This document shows positions 43,605-51,530 of a DNA stretch of 51,623 nucleotides, one piece after another. Positions within the stretch are counted from its first letter, which is position 1. Each line of letters opens with the position of its first letter. Below the pieces are notes generated by a model. That model had not been told where the DNA came from and did no database searches. It saw only the letters and a list, made by a program, of their open reading frames with translations. The stretch spans positions 1 to 51,623 of the forward strand of contig NZ_CANLVZ010000021.1 of the NCBI RefSeq assembly GCF_947494755.1, read 5' to 3'. Source of the stretch: an uncultured Tateyamaria sp. (GTDB lineage Bacteria; Pseudomonadota; Alphaproteobacteria; Rhodobacterales; Rhodobacteraceae). The position numbers and the translations under genes are program-made.

Positions 43605-45095
43605 GTGACCAACACGCTCTACGACGCCCTGTTTGCGCAACATGCGCAGAACGACGCTCCGTTCCTGACGCTCGATGACGGAGGCACGCTCAGCTACGCC
43701 GCGTTTATCGCACGGGTCGCACAGATTGCGCACACGCTGGTTGATGCGGGTGTCCACCCCGGAGATCGCATCGTTGTTCAGGCCCCGAAACTGGCCGACA
43801 CCATTGCGCTTTACGGGGCGGCGGTGCAGGCGGGCGCTGTCTATTTGCCGCTGAACACCGCCTATACCGAAAGCGAGTTGCGATACTTTGTCGACGACGC
43901 AACGCCAAAGCTGGTGATCTGTGATGCAAAGGATCAGGCAGCGTTTGAGGGCCTGTGCGCGCAGACAACCCAAGTCCTGTCCCTTGCGGCAGACGGCAGC
44001 GGGTCACTGTCGCGCAACGCCGATGAGAAACCGCAGCAGTTTGAGACGGTTGCAAGGGGCGAGAATGATCTGGCCGCGTTGCTTTACACCTCCGGCACCA
44101 CTGGCCGCTCCAAAGGCGCGATGCTGTCGCACAAAAACCTGCTATCGAATGCGCAAAGCCTGACGGATCTATGGCAGATCACCAAGACGGATCGGCTGAT
44201 CCACGCGCTGCCGATCTTTCACACCCACGGGCTGTTTGTCGCGATGAACACGGCCCTGCTGGCGGGCGGGCAGGTGCGGTTTATGGCCAGCTTTGATGCA
44301 GGCACCATGATCGATGAACTACCCAAATCAACACTGCTGATGGGGGTGCCCACCTTCTACACCCGCCTGCTGAACGAGGCCCAACTGACCCCGGCTCTGG
44401 TCGCCAACATGCGACTGTTTGTGTCAGGGTCTGCCCCGCTCCTGGCCGAAACCCACACGGCCTTCGAGGCCCGGACAGGCCACCGCATCCTCGAACGCTA
44501 CGGGATGACCGAAACCAACATGATCACCTCGAACCCATATTACGGGGAGCGGGTGGCAGGTACCGTCGGCTACGCCCTGCCCGGCACCGAGGTCGAGATC
44601 ACCAACAACGGTGTGCCGGTGGCACCCGGTGAGATCGGCATGATCGAAGTGCGCGGCGACAACGTATTTCAGGGCTATTGGAACATGCCCGAAAAAACCG
44701 CCGAAGAGTTGCGCGATACCGGGTTTTTCATCACCGGCGACCTGGGCACCAAAACCGAGGATGGTCGGATCACCATTGTCGGCAGGCAAAAGGACCTGAT
44801 CATCTCGGGCGGATACAACATCTATCCCAAAGAGATCGAGGACGTCATCAACGATGTTCCGGGCGTGGTGGAAAGTGCCGTGTTCGGCGTGCCCCATCCC
44901 GATTTCGGCGAAAGCGTTTTGGCGGCGGTTGTGCTGGACGATCGCGCGCTGACAGCTGCGGGGATCGCAGCATCGGTCGAACCGCATCTGGCCCGGTTCA
45001 AACATCCACGCCGCTATGTCATCCTGAACGCCTTGCCGCGTAACACGATGGGCAAAGTGCAAAAGAACGTGCTGCGGGCCAACTATTCCGACTGA
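43605..45095 (+). CDS. matB: Malonyl-CoA synthetase (MatB), AMP-forming
   Basis: A 496-residue acyl-CoA synthetase of the ANL family that joins malonate (or methylmalonate) to CoA through an acyl-AMP. The ATP loop is YTSGTTGRSKG at residues 161-171. LFVSGSAPLLAETHTAFEAR and ERYGMTETNMITSNPYYGER follow the MatB signature closely. The hinge/A8 region has KDLIISGGYNIYPKEIEDVI, and the catalytic lysine is K484 in NTMGKVQKNVLR. The start chosen is GTG at 43605 behind AAGGAAG; a longer frame reaches 43503. No malonyl-CoA decarboxylase gene (matA) is nearby, so the malonyl-CoA may feed fatty-acid synthesis directly or the decarboxylase is elsewhere. It ends 12 bases before the convergent ugd gene. 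Confidence 0.92.
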   Translation: MTNTLYDALFAQHAQNDAPFLTLDDGGTLSYAAFIARVAQIAHTLVDAGVHPGDRIVVQAPKLADTIALYGAAVQAGAVYLPLNTAYTESELRYFVDDATPKLVICDAKDQAAFEGLCAQTTQVLSLAADGSGSLSRNADEKPQQFETVARGENDLAALLYTSGTTGRSKGAMLSHKNLLSNAQSLTDLWQITKTDRLIHALPIFHTHGLFVAMNTALLAGGQVRFMASFDAGTMIDELPKSTLLMGVPTFYTRLLNEAQLTPALVANMRLFVSGSAPLLAETHTAFEARTGHRILERYGMTETNMITSNPYYGERVAGTVGYALPGTEVEITNNGVPVAPGEIGMIEVRGDNVFQGYWNMPEKTAEELRDTGFFITGDLGTKTEDGRITIVGRQKDLIISGGYNIYPKEIEDVINDVPGVVESAVFGVPHPDFGESVLAAVVLDDRALTAAGIAASVEPHLARFKHPRRYVILNALPRNTMGKVQKNVLRANYSD

Positions 45096-45107
45096 CCCGG
45101 CACCAGC

Positions 45108-46283
45108 CTAGTCGTTGCCAAACAGGTCGCGGGTAAAGACCTTGTCCGACACATCCGCCAATTCCGCACTGTCACGGTTGGTCAATACGAGGTCCGAGGC
45201 CGCCTTGAACGCCGCAATATCACGCATTACGGTCGAGCCAAAGAACTGGTCATCCTCCAATGCGGGTTCATAGACGATCACCTCAATGCCCTTTGCCTTC
45301 AGCCGCTTCATGATCCCCTGGATCGAGCTTTGGCGGAAGTTGTCGGACCCCGCCTTCATCACCAGACGGTAGACGCCGACGACCTTTGGCGCTTTGGCAA
45401 TGATGCTGTCGGCGATGAAATCCTTGCGGGTCCGGTTGGCGGCTACAATCGCGTTGATCAGGTTCTGCGGCACGTCCGAATAATTGGCGAGCAACTGTTT
45501 GCTGTCTTTGGGCAGGCAGTAGCCGCCATAACCGAACGAGGGGTTGTTGTAGTGGTTGCCAATCCGCGGATCGAGGCAGACGCCGTCAATGATCTGACGG
45601 CTGTCCATGCCCAAAGCCAGTGCATAGCTGTCGAGTTCGTTAAAATACGCGACGCGCATGGCAAGGTAAGTGTTGGCAAACAGCTTGATCGCTTCGGCCT
45701 CTGAGGCCCCTGTGAACAGTTTGGGCACATCGGAATCAAGCGCCCCCTGCTCAAGCAAATCGGCAAAGCGGCGGGCGCGCGCGCTTTGCTCGCCGATCAC
45801 GATCCGTGAGGGGTGAAGGTTGTCAAACAGCGCCCGCCCCTCGCGCAGGAATTCCGGGCTGAAGATCAGCTGATCGGTCTCAAGCTCGGCGCTAAGCGTG
45901 GTGGTGTAGCCGACAGGGATGGTAGACTTGATCACGATGGTGGCCGACCTGTTCACAGCAATGACGGACCGCACGACCGCTTCGACGTTCGAGGTGTCAA
46001 AGAAGTTCGTATCGGGGTCGTAATTCGTTGGGGCCGCAACGATCACAAAATCGGCATCCTTGTAAGCAACCTGCGGATCGGTCGTCGCGCTTAGGTTCAG
46101 CTCTTTTTCGCGCAGGTAGTGCTGCAAATCGCTGTCCACGATGGGGCAGCGGCGGTGGTTGACGTCTTCGACCCGGCTGGCATCAATGTCGATCGCCACG
46201 ACCTCGTTGTGCTGGGCCAGCAGGACCGCGTTCGAGAGGCCTACATATCCGATGCCCGCAACAGCAATTTTTGTGGATGACAT
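45108..46283 (-). CDS. ugd: UDP-glucose 6-dehydrogenase
   Basis: A 391-residue NAD-dependent enzyme that oxidises UDP-glucose to UDP-glucuronate for cell-surface polysaccharide. The Rossmann start is [20 protein letters not shown], the substrate stretches are [11 protein letters not shown] and FSPEFLREG, and the catalytic cysteine is Cys256 in [15 protein letters not shown]. The length matches the short bacterial Ugd type. The start chosen is ATG at 46283 (MSSTKIAV), with AAAGG about 8 bases upstream; a TTG at 46304 is less likely. It stands alone between the mat and tau clusters, convergent with matB. A GDP-mannose dehydrogenase role is less likely because of the short Ugd-type layout. Confidence 0.92.
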   Translation of the reverse strand: MSSTKIAVAGIGYVGLSNAVLLAQHNEVVAIDIDASRVEDVNHRRCPIVDSDLQHYLREKELNLSATTDPQVAYKDADFVIVAAPTNYDPDTNFFDTSNVEAVVRSVIAVNRSATIVIKSTIPVGYTTTLSAELETDQLIFSPEFLREGRALFDNLHPSRIVIGEQSARARRFADLLEQGALDSDVPKLFTGASEAEAIKLFANTYLAMRVAYFNELDSYALALGMDSRQIIDGVCLDPRIGNHYNNPSFGYGGYCLPKDSKQLLANYSDVPQNLINAIVAANRTRKDFIADSIIAKAPKVVGVYRLVMKAGSDNFRQSSIQGIMKRLKAKGIEVIVYEPALEDDQFFGSTVMRDIAAFKAASDLVLTNRDSAELADVSDKVFTRDLFGND

Positions 46284-46405
46284 AAATGATCGCCTTTTGA
46301 CCAACAGGGTTAGCGGACTGATATCGACTGCGCTGCGGCGTCACAAACACAAAGCTGCCCCCAGGGTCATTGATGGCGCGACCCCGCCTCATGCCCGAAA
46401 CGCAA

Positions 46406-46429
46406 CAAACCCTCCGTGAGGAGGGTTTG
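46406..46429 (-). terminator. Hairpin terminator after tauC
   Basis: CAAACCCTCC (46406-46415), loop GTGA, GGAGGGTTTG (46420-46429): a perfect 10-bp stem 32 bases beyond the tauC stop codon. On the minus strand it runs into TTGCGTTT. On the plus strand it is followed by AGCAGTTTTT, so it might work in both directions. It separates the tau operon from ugd. Confidence 0.75.
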
Positions 46430-46461
46430 AGCAGTTTTTCAAGGTTTCTGCGCCGGACGGA

Positions 46462-47727
46462 TCAGCCTTTGCCTTTCCACGGCACCAGCAGCTTTTCAGC
46501 ATAGCGCATCAACATGTCGATCCCGAAGCCGATGATGCCGATCAGGATGATCCCCATGATCACGATATCGGTGTTCTGGAACTTGGAGGCGACCATGATC
46601 ATCATGCCCGCGCCCTGTTCGGCGGCCACGAGTTCGGCAGCCACAACCGTGCCCCAACAGACCCCCATCGCCACCCGCGCACCGGTAAAGATTTCCGGCA
46701 GCGAGTTCGGCACGATCACATGACGCATGATCTGCGCCTTGGACGCCCCGAGCGAATAGGCGGCGTGGACCTTGGAGATTTTGACCCCACTGACACCCGA
46801 CCGGGCCGCAATGGCCATGATCCACAAGGCGGCAAGGAACAGCAGGATGATCTTGCCCGTCTCGCCAATGCCCGCCCAGATGATCACCAGCGGGATCAGG
46901 GCCAGAGGCGGCACGGGGCGCATGAATTCCACGATGGGGTCAAACCAGCCCCGGAACCAATTGGAAAGCCCCATCGCATAGCCAAGCGGAATGCCCACCA
47001 GCGCGCCAAAGAAGAATCCAACGACGACGCGGAAAAGAGAATATCCCAGATGCTCCCACAGGGTAGAGCCACGGAAGCCTTGGCTTGCAATCTCGCCCAC
47101 GCGTTTGACCACAGCCTCGGGCGAGGGCAGCCAGATCGGCTCCATCTGCCAGCCTTTGTTGGGTTGAATGTTTGGGGTGCCCTTGTCGGTCAAGGTGACA
47201 GTGGCCCAGCCCACATCGACGGACCCGCCGGGTTGGACTTTCTCGCCATTGATCTCGATGATCTCGGCCCCGTCGCCGCGCCCGATCTCGTCATTGCGAT
47301 CCACGCGCAACAGGCCCGAGCGCCACATGCCAATGGCCACCGAGTCGTCCTTGGCCCAGCCATCACCCGGAGCCACGTCTGGCGCATCCGTTGGCACATC
47401 GATGGGATGGACCAGAACGGTCACCGTGGCGCTGTCGCGCTCATTTCCGGCCTGAGCCGTGTATTCGAACGTCCCTGTGCCCTCGTAAGGGCCGGGTGCG
47501 TGCAAGAACCTCGGCAACAGGGACGAGCCGGTAAACATGCCCCACAACAGGAAAATGGTCAGGATCGAGATAACAGAGGCGGCCCGGTTCGGCGTCACCG
47601 CACTTTCATCGCCAAAAGTCACCGTCTTGAGCGAGCCATAGTCGTTGCGAGCAGCCCCGGCGGCAATGGCGCGGACAGCAAAAAAGGCGATCACAAATAT
47701 CGCGACGTAAATCAGAAAGGGGATCAT
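46462..47727 (-). CDS. tauC: Taurine-type ABC transporter permease with N-terminal extension
   Basis: The C-terminal 230 residues are a typical TauC/SsuC permease: LGYSLFRVVVGFFFGALVGI, PVPPLALIPLVIIWAGIGE and the coupling loop AAYSLGASKAQIMRHVIVPN that contacts the ATPase. The first 190 residues are extra compared with the usual 250-280-residue TauC. They comprise two hydrophobic helices (residues about 2-24 and 49-70) around a short cytoplasmic stretch, and a soluble, probably periplasmic, domain of about 110 residues rich in Val, Asp and Gly (IIEINGEKVQPGGSVDVGWA). The ATG overlaps the tauB stop (ATGA). Specificity for taurine comes from the neighbours and the TauA receptor. Confidence 0.88.
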   Translation of the reverse strand: MIPFLIYVAIFVIAFFAVRAIAAGAARNDYGSLKTVTFGDESAVTPNRAASVISILTIFLLWGMFTGSSLLPRFLHAPGPYEGTGTFEYTAQAGNERDSATVTVLVHPIDVPTDAPDVAPGDGWAKDDSVAIGMWRSGLLRVDRNDEIGRGDGAEIIEINGEKVQPGGSVDVGWATVTLTDKGTPNIQPNKGWQMEPIWLPSPEAVVKRVGEIASQGFRGSTLWEHLGYSLFRVVVGFFFGALVGIPLGYAMGLSNWFRGWFDPIVEFMRPVPPLALIPLVIIWAGIGETGKIILLFLAALWIMAIAARSGVSGVKISKVHAAYSLGASKAQIMRHVIVPNSLPEIFTGARVAMGVCWGTVVAAELVAAEQGAGMMIMVASKFQNTDIVIMGIILIGIIGFGIDMLMRYAEKLLVPWKGKG

Positions 47728-48530
47728 GTCGCTGCCTCCGTACGGCCCATAATTTCTTCTTCCATGTCCCAGATCATGCCGAGGATTTCCTCACGGCGGA
47801 CAGCGAATTCTGGGTGCTTCTTGACCTCGCGCAGATCGGCATCGACGCCCATCTCGGCAAAGGGCAGCCGATATTCCTTGTGGATGCGGCCCGGACGGGG
47901 GGCCATGACCAGCAGACGCTCCCCGAGCAGCAATGCCTCTTCGACTGAGTGGGTGATCAGGATGATCGTCTTGCCAGTCTCTTTCCACAGCTTCAGCACA
48001 AGGCTTTGCATCTTTTCGCGGGTCAGCGCGTCAAGCGCGCCAAGCGGTTCATCCATCAGGATGACATCCGGGTCATTGGCAAGGCAGCGGGCCAAGGCCA
48101 CACGCTGTTGCATCCCGCCGGACAATTCATAAACGGCCTTTTCCTTGAAGTCCTGAAGGCCGACCACATCGAGCAGGTGATTGACGATCTCGGCCTTGTC
48201 GCGCTTGGGCATCCCCTTCATGGAGGGGCCAAAGCCGACGTTTTCACGCACCGACATCCACTCGAACAGCGCACCTTGCTGGAACACCATGCCGCGTTCG
48301 GCGTCGGGTCCGTTGATCTCGTGTCCGTTGAGGATCATTCTGCCATCCGTGGGTGCAAGAAAGCCCGCCACGATGTTGAGCAGGGTTGTCTTGCCGCAGC
48401 CCGACGGGCCAAGCACGCTCAGCAATTCGCCCGCCTTGAGGTCGAGCGAGACGTTTTGCAATGCCTGCACTGCGCCGCCGCCGGGCAGATCGAAGCGCAT
48501 CGATAGATTTTGGATCGAAAGTCCGGACAT
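47724..48530 (-). CDS. tauB: Taurine-type ABC transporter ATP-binding protein
   Basis: A 268-residue ABC ATPase of the nitrate/sulfonate/taurine group. Walker A is LGPSGCGKTTLLNI, the signature is LSGGMQQRVALARCLAND, Walker B is VILMDEPLGALDALTRE and the H-loop is ILITHSVEEALLLGERLLVM. It energises uptake through TauC on the cytoplasmic face. The stop overlaps tauC by four bases. It is separated from tauA by 156 bases containing three hairpins, so its expression is probably lower than that of the binding protein. Confidence 0.92.
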   Translation of the reverse strand: MSGLSIQNLSMRFDLPGGGAVQALQNVSLDLKAGELLSVLGPSGCGKTTLLNIVAGFLAPTDGRMILNGHEINGPDAERGMVFQQGALFEWMSVRENVGFGPSMKGMPKRDKAEIVNHLLDVVGLQDFKEKAVYELSGGMQQRVALARCLANDPDVILMDEPLGALDALTREKMQSLVLKLWKETGKTIILITHSVEEALLLGERLLVMAPRPGRIHKEYRLPFAEMGVDADLREVKKHPEFAVRREEILGMIWDMEEEIMGRTEAAT

Positions 48531-48566
48531 GGGTTCCCACCTGTCGCTTGGCCGAGGCTGGAGCGG

Positions 48567-48581
48567 CGGAGGGAACCTCCG
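48567..48581. repeat. Small hairpin in the tauA-tauB gap
   Basis: CGGAGG-GAA-CCTCCG, a perfect 6-bp stem with a 3-base loop, 37 bases upstream of tauB. It may take part in mRNA processing or stability together with the two hairpins to its right. Confidence 0.45.
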
Positions 48582-48606
48582 ACTTACGTGCCAGCCTTTG
48601 GCGAGG

Positions 48607-48625
48607 GGCGGGTGGCTTGCCCGCC
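48607..48625. repeat. REP-like palindrome in the tauA-tauB gap
   Basis: GGCGGG-TGGCTTG-CCCGCC. A very similar palindrome, GGCGGGCG-ACA-CGCCCGCC, lies at 51500-51518 beyond tpa. Short GGCGGG/CCCGCC palindromes between genes behave like dispersed REP elements in this group of bacteria, which is my inference from the two copies here. Confidence 0.45.
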
Positions 48626-48647
48626 TGAGGTCTTGTCGTAGAAAGTC

Positions 48648-48677
48648 GGCCCGCGCGAACCGTGATCCGCGCGGGCC
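48648..48677 (-). terminator. Strong hairpin just after tauA (attenuator)
   Basis: GGCCCGCGCG (48648-48657) and CGCGCGGGCC (48668-48677) form a perfect 10-bp GC stem with a 10-base loop, 9 bases after the tauA stop. On the minus strand it is followed by GACTTTCT, a weak T-tract. It probably partly ends transcription or protects the tauA message, giving more receptor than TauBC. Confidence 0.65.
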
Positions 48678-48686
48678 GGTTGTGCC

Positions 48687-49697
48687 TTACTTGGCGGCTG
48701 CGAGAGGTGCGGTGTTGATTGTACCCTCGTAGCTGTCGAGTGCGCCATCGATCGAACCCGATGCCACGAAAACGTCCGCGACACCTTTCATGAAGGACGC
48801 CGCCGTGCCACCGAGCCATGCGTCGCTCAGTTGGTCGTCAATGCTTGGGAACTTGAATGTCGCCAGCGTCTCGGCTGTCGCATCTTCGTCCATGCCAGCG
48901 TCCTTGGCGATCACTGGCAACATCTTGGCGTGGTTGGATTCATCTGCCCACATCGCGTTGGCTTCGGCTGTGACGGCGAGGAACTGGCTTAGCAGCTCGC
49001 CTTCTTCGGCGATGAAGTTCGCAGGCGCAGTGGTGGCATCAAACACCAGAATGCCCAACTCTTCTTTTTCGGCACCGGTCAGCAGGATGTTGCCGGACTC
49101 TTTCATGCGACGCAGCGCACCACCCCAGCCACAGGCCATGTCGACCGAACCCTGTGCCAGCGCAGCCGCGCCTTCGGCCGGGGCCATGTCCACGACGTCA
49201 AGGCTGGCGACGTCCACACCAAAGTGGTTCATCTGGCTCAGGAAGCCGTAGTGGGCCGCAGTACCCAGTGGAACAGCAACTTTCTTGCCAGCCAGTTCAG
49301 CGGCGGACTCTTTGTCGATTTCGAGGCTGGAGGCCACGACGCAGTTGTCGTTTTCCGAGTAGGACACAGCCACATCAACGATCTGGATGTCCTGACCGGC
49401 AGAGGCGGCGACAACGAAAGGTGGCACGCCCTGAGACACAGAGATCTGAACGTCGCCCGACGCCATGGCCGCGGACATTGCGGTGCCTGTGTCAAAGCTC
49501 ACCCAGTTGATCTTGGTGCCGCCCATGGCCTCTTCGTACATGCCGGTTTCTTTGGCGAACTGGAATGGCATCGGCCACTCGAGGAAATAGGCAACGGTGA
49601 TTTCGCCGCCATGGCCATCAGCGACAGCGCCTTGTGCGCCCGCCAGCATTGCGGTGGCTGCAACGGCACCCATCAGCTTGGTCTTAAAAGTCATCAT
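48687..49697 (-). CDS. tauA: Taurine ABC transporter substrate-binding protein
   Basis: A 336-residue periplasmic receptor. The signal peptide is MTFKTKLMGAVAATAMLAGA, ending near AVADG. The mature protein opens with ITVAYFLEWPMPFQFAKETG and WVSFDTGTAMSAAMASGDVQ and continues with VSQGVPPFVVAASAGQDIQI, a series I associate with TauA of roseobacters. Two adjacent ATG codons (49697 and 49694) follow GGGAG; either may be used. It is the first gene of tauABC and divergent from tpa. It delivers taurine (2-aminoethanesulfonate) to TauBC as source of carbon, nitrogen and sulfur. Related sulfonates cannot be excluded. Confidence 0.9.
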   Translation of the reverse strand: MMTFKTKLMGAVAATAMLAGAQGAVADGHGGEITVAYFLEWPMPFQFAKETGMYEEAMGGTKINWVSFDTGTAMSAAMASGDVQISVSQGVPPFVVAASAGQDIQIVDVAVSYSENDNCVVASSLEIDKESAAELAGKKVAVPLGTAAHYGFLSQMNHFGVDVASLDVVDMAPAEGAAALAQGSVDMACGWGGALRRMKESGNILLTGAEKEELGILVFDATTAPANFIAEEGELLSQFLAVTAEANAMWADESNHAKMLPVIAKDAGMDEDATAETLATFKFPSIDDQLSDAWLGGTAASFMKGVADVFVASGSIDGALDSYEGTINTAPLAAAK

Positions 49698-50090
49698 AGA
49701 ACTCCCGTGTTTCACGTCACCGCTTGAGCGACGTGTTTTGATTAGATCGGACGGTGATCCGCCTCTGGTCGCACGCGACATATCGCGGCGCTGGCGTGAT
49801 CCGAGCCGATAATTTACGCAGGATCAACGTTTAATCGGGGGTATGGTCACAAAAACATCATGCTAAATCGAACCTGTGTGTTTCCTGAATTGCCGCCATC
49901 ACCCTGAAAACAAGGCCATTTGGCCACGGGCGCACGGTTTTGGACGTCAATAGCCCGCCTATCTGGCTTTACTTACGGGCTCAAACTGGCCCTACTGTTG
50001 TGACCAGATTCTCAGCGATTGTGCGTCTCAGCGGGCGAGGTGCGCCTTTATTTTATTGGCCACCCCCCATCATCGAAAGGTTTGAACGCC
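49698..50090. promoter_or_regulatory. Divergent tauA/tpa promoter interval
   Basis: About 390 bases between the two start codons. It must carry both promoters and the control sites for taurine induction. The only regular structure I see is the direct repeat at 49963-49996. There is no gene and no clear -35/-10 pair; a short frame starting at 50019 merely extends tpa upstream. Confidence 0.6.
49963..49996. promoter_or_regulatory. Candidate TauR direct-repeat site
   Basis: CTGGCTTTACT (49963-49973) and CTGGCCCTACT (49986-49996) are direct repeats 23 bases apart, with 9 of 11 bases shared. MocR-type TauR regulators bind direct repeats, and the Rhodobacter capsulatus consensus as I remember it is CTGGACYTAA, which these copies match at 7-8 of 10 positions. 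No tauR gene lies in the window, so the regulator would be encoded elsewhere. Confidence 0.5.
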
Positions 50091-51485
50091 ATGGACGGAA
50101 CATTCACCGAAAACGATATCAGCCGCGTTGTCGAAGCTGACCGCGCCCATGTTTGGCACCATTTGGCCCAGCACCAGCCCTTTTTCACGGGCGCTGATCC
50201 GAAAATCATCGTCGAGGGCAAGGGCCTGAAGGTGTGGGACCAGAAGGGGATCGAGCATATCGACGCCGTTTCGGGCGGCGTCTGGACGGTGAACGTCGGC
50301 TATGGCCGCGAATCTATGGGCGATGCGGTGCGTGATGCCATCGTAAAGATGAACTTTTTCGGCGGCACTGTTGGCTCGATCCCCGGCGCGCTGTTCGCTG
50401 AGAAGCTGCTGACCAAGATGCCCGGTCTTGATCGCATTTACTACGCCAACTCCGGTTCGGAAGCGAACGAGAAAGCCTTCAAGATGGTCCGCCAGATCGC
50501 GCATAAGCGCTATGACGGCAAAAAACACAAGATCCTCTACCGCGACCGTGACTATCACGGCACGACCATCGCCTGCCTGAGCGCGGGCGGTCAGGACGAG
50601 CGCAATGCGCAATACGGCCCCTTCACCCCCGGTTTCGTGCGCGTGCCCCATTGCCTTGAGTATCGTAAGCACGAGCAGGACGGCGCGCCTGATGAGAACT
50701 ACGGCGAATGGGCGGCCAACCAGATCGAAGAGGTCATTCTGCGCGAAGGCCCCGACACGGTGGGCGCGCTGTGCCTCGAACCTGTCACAGCAGGCGGTGG
50801 CGTGATCGTGCCGCCCGAGGGCTACTGGCCCCGCGTTGCCGAAATCTGCAAAAAATACGACATCCTGCTGCACATCGACGAGGTTGTGTGCGGTGTGGGC
50901 CGGACCGGCACGTGGTTCGGCTATCAGCACTATGGCATCCAACCCGACATGGTCACGATGGCCAAAGGCGTCGCCTCGGGCTATGCCGCGATCTCGTGCC
51001 TTGCGACCACGAACGAGGTCTTTGACATGTTCAAGGACGACACCTCGGATCACCTGAACTACTTCCGCGATATCTCGACATTCGGGGGCTGCACGGCGGG
51101 TCCGGCGGCGGCGCTCGAAAACATGCGCATCATCGAGGACGAGGACCTGCTCGCCAACACCACGGCGATGGGGGACTACATGCTCGAGCAGTTGCGCGCG
51201 CTGCAGGACAAGCACGCAGTGATCGGTGATGTGCGCGGCAAGGGGTTGTTCCTTGGGGCCGAGCTCGTCGCCGATCGTGACAGCCGCGATCCTGCGGACG
51301 AGAAGAAGGTGCAGGCGGTTGTGGGCCATTGCATGAAGCAGGCGGTCATTATCGGGGCCACGAACCGGTCGCTGCCGGGCAAGAACAACACGCTGTGTTT
51401 CTCGCCCGCGTTGATCGCCACCAAGGACGATATCAATCATATCGTCAGTGCAGTGGATGCGGCCCTCACGGATGTGTTCGGCTGA
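50091..51485 (+). CDS. tpa: Taurine:pyruvate aminotransferase
   Basis: A 464-residue class III PLP aminotransferase that converts taurine and pyruvate to sulfoacetaldehyde and alanine. Landmarks are VWDQKGIEHIDAVSGGVWTV, the cofactor site YYANSGSEANEKAFKMVRQI, YHGTTIACLSAGGQ, LHIDEVVCGVGRTGTWFGYQ and TMAKGVASGYAAISC with Schiff-base Lys292. Length and motifs fit Tpa of Rhodobacterales, and the divergent tauABC supports it. The start chosen is ATG at 50091 behind GAAAGG; the frame runs open to 50019. The next pathway gene, xsc (sulfoacetaldehyde acetyltransferase), is not in the window. A generic omega-aminotransferase is the alternative. Confidence 0.88.
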   Translation: MDGTFTENDISRVVEADRAHVWHHLAQHQPFFTGADPKIIVEGKGLKVWDQKGIEHIDAVSGGVWTVNVGYGRESMGDAVRDAIVKMNFFGGTVGSIPGALFAEKLLTKMPGLDRIYYANSGSEANEKAFKMVRQIAHKRYDGKKHKILYRDRDYHGTTIACLSAGGQDERNAQYGPFTPGFVRVPHCLEYRKHEQDGAPDENYGEWAANQIEEVILREGPDTVGALCLEPVTAGGGVIVPPEGYWPRVAEICKKYDILLHIDEVVCGVGRTGTWFGYQHYGIQPDMVTMAKGVASGYAAISCLATTNEVFDMFKDDTSDHLNYFRDISTFGGCTAGPAAALENMRIIEDEDLLANTTAMGDYMLEQLRALQDKHAVIGDVRGKGLFLGAELVADRDSRDPADEKKVQAVVGHCMKQAVIIGATNRSLPGKNNTLCFSPALIATKDDINHIVSAVDAALTDVFG

Positions 51486-51499
51486 TGTCGAGTGTGTGT

Positions 51500-51518
51500 G
51501 GCGGGCGACACGCCCGCC
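51500..51518. repeat. GC-rich palindrome after tpa
   Basis: GGCGGGCG-ACA-CGCCCGCC, perfect 8-bp arms with a 3-base loop, 14 bases after the tpa stop. It is followed by TTACG rather than a T-run, so it is either a weak terminator or a REP-like repeat akin to 48607-48625. Confidence 0.55.
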
Positions 51519-51530
51519 TTACGCGCCTAG

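Noticed and set aside
49698-50090. A small gene or tauR remnant in the tauA/tpa interval
   Set aside because: No frame in this interval shows helix-turn-helix or aminotransferase-like MocR sequence; only the upstream extension of tpa is open.
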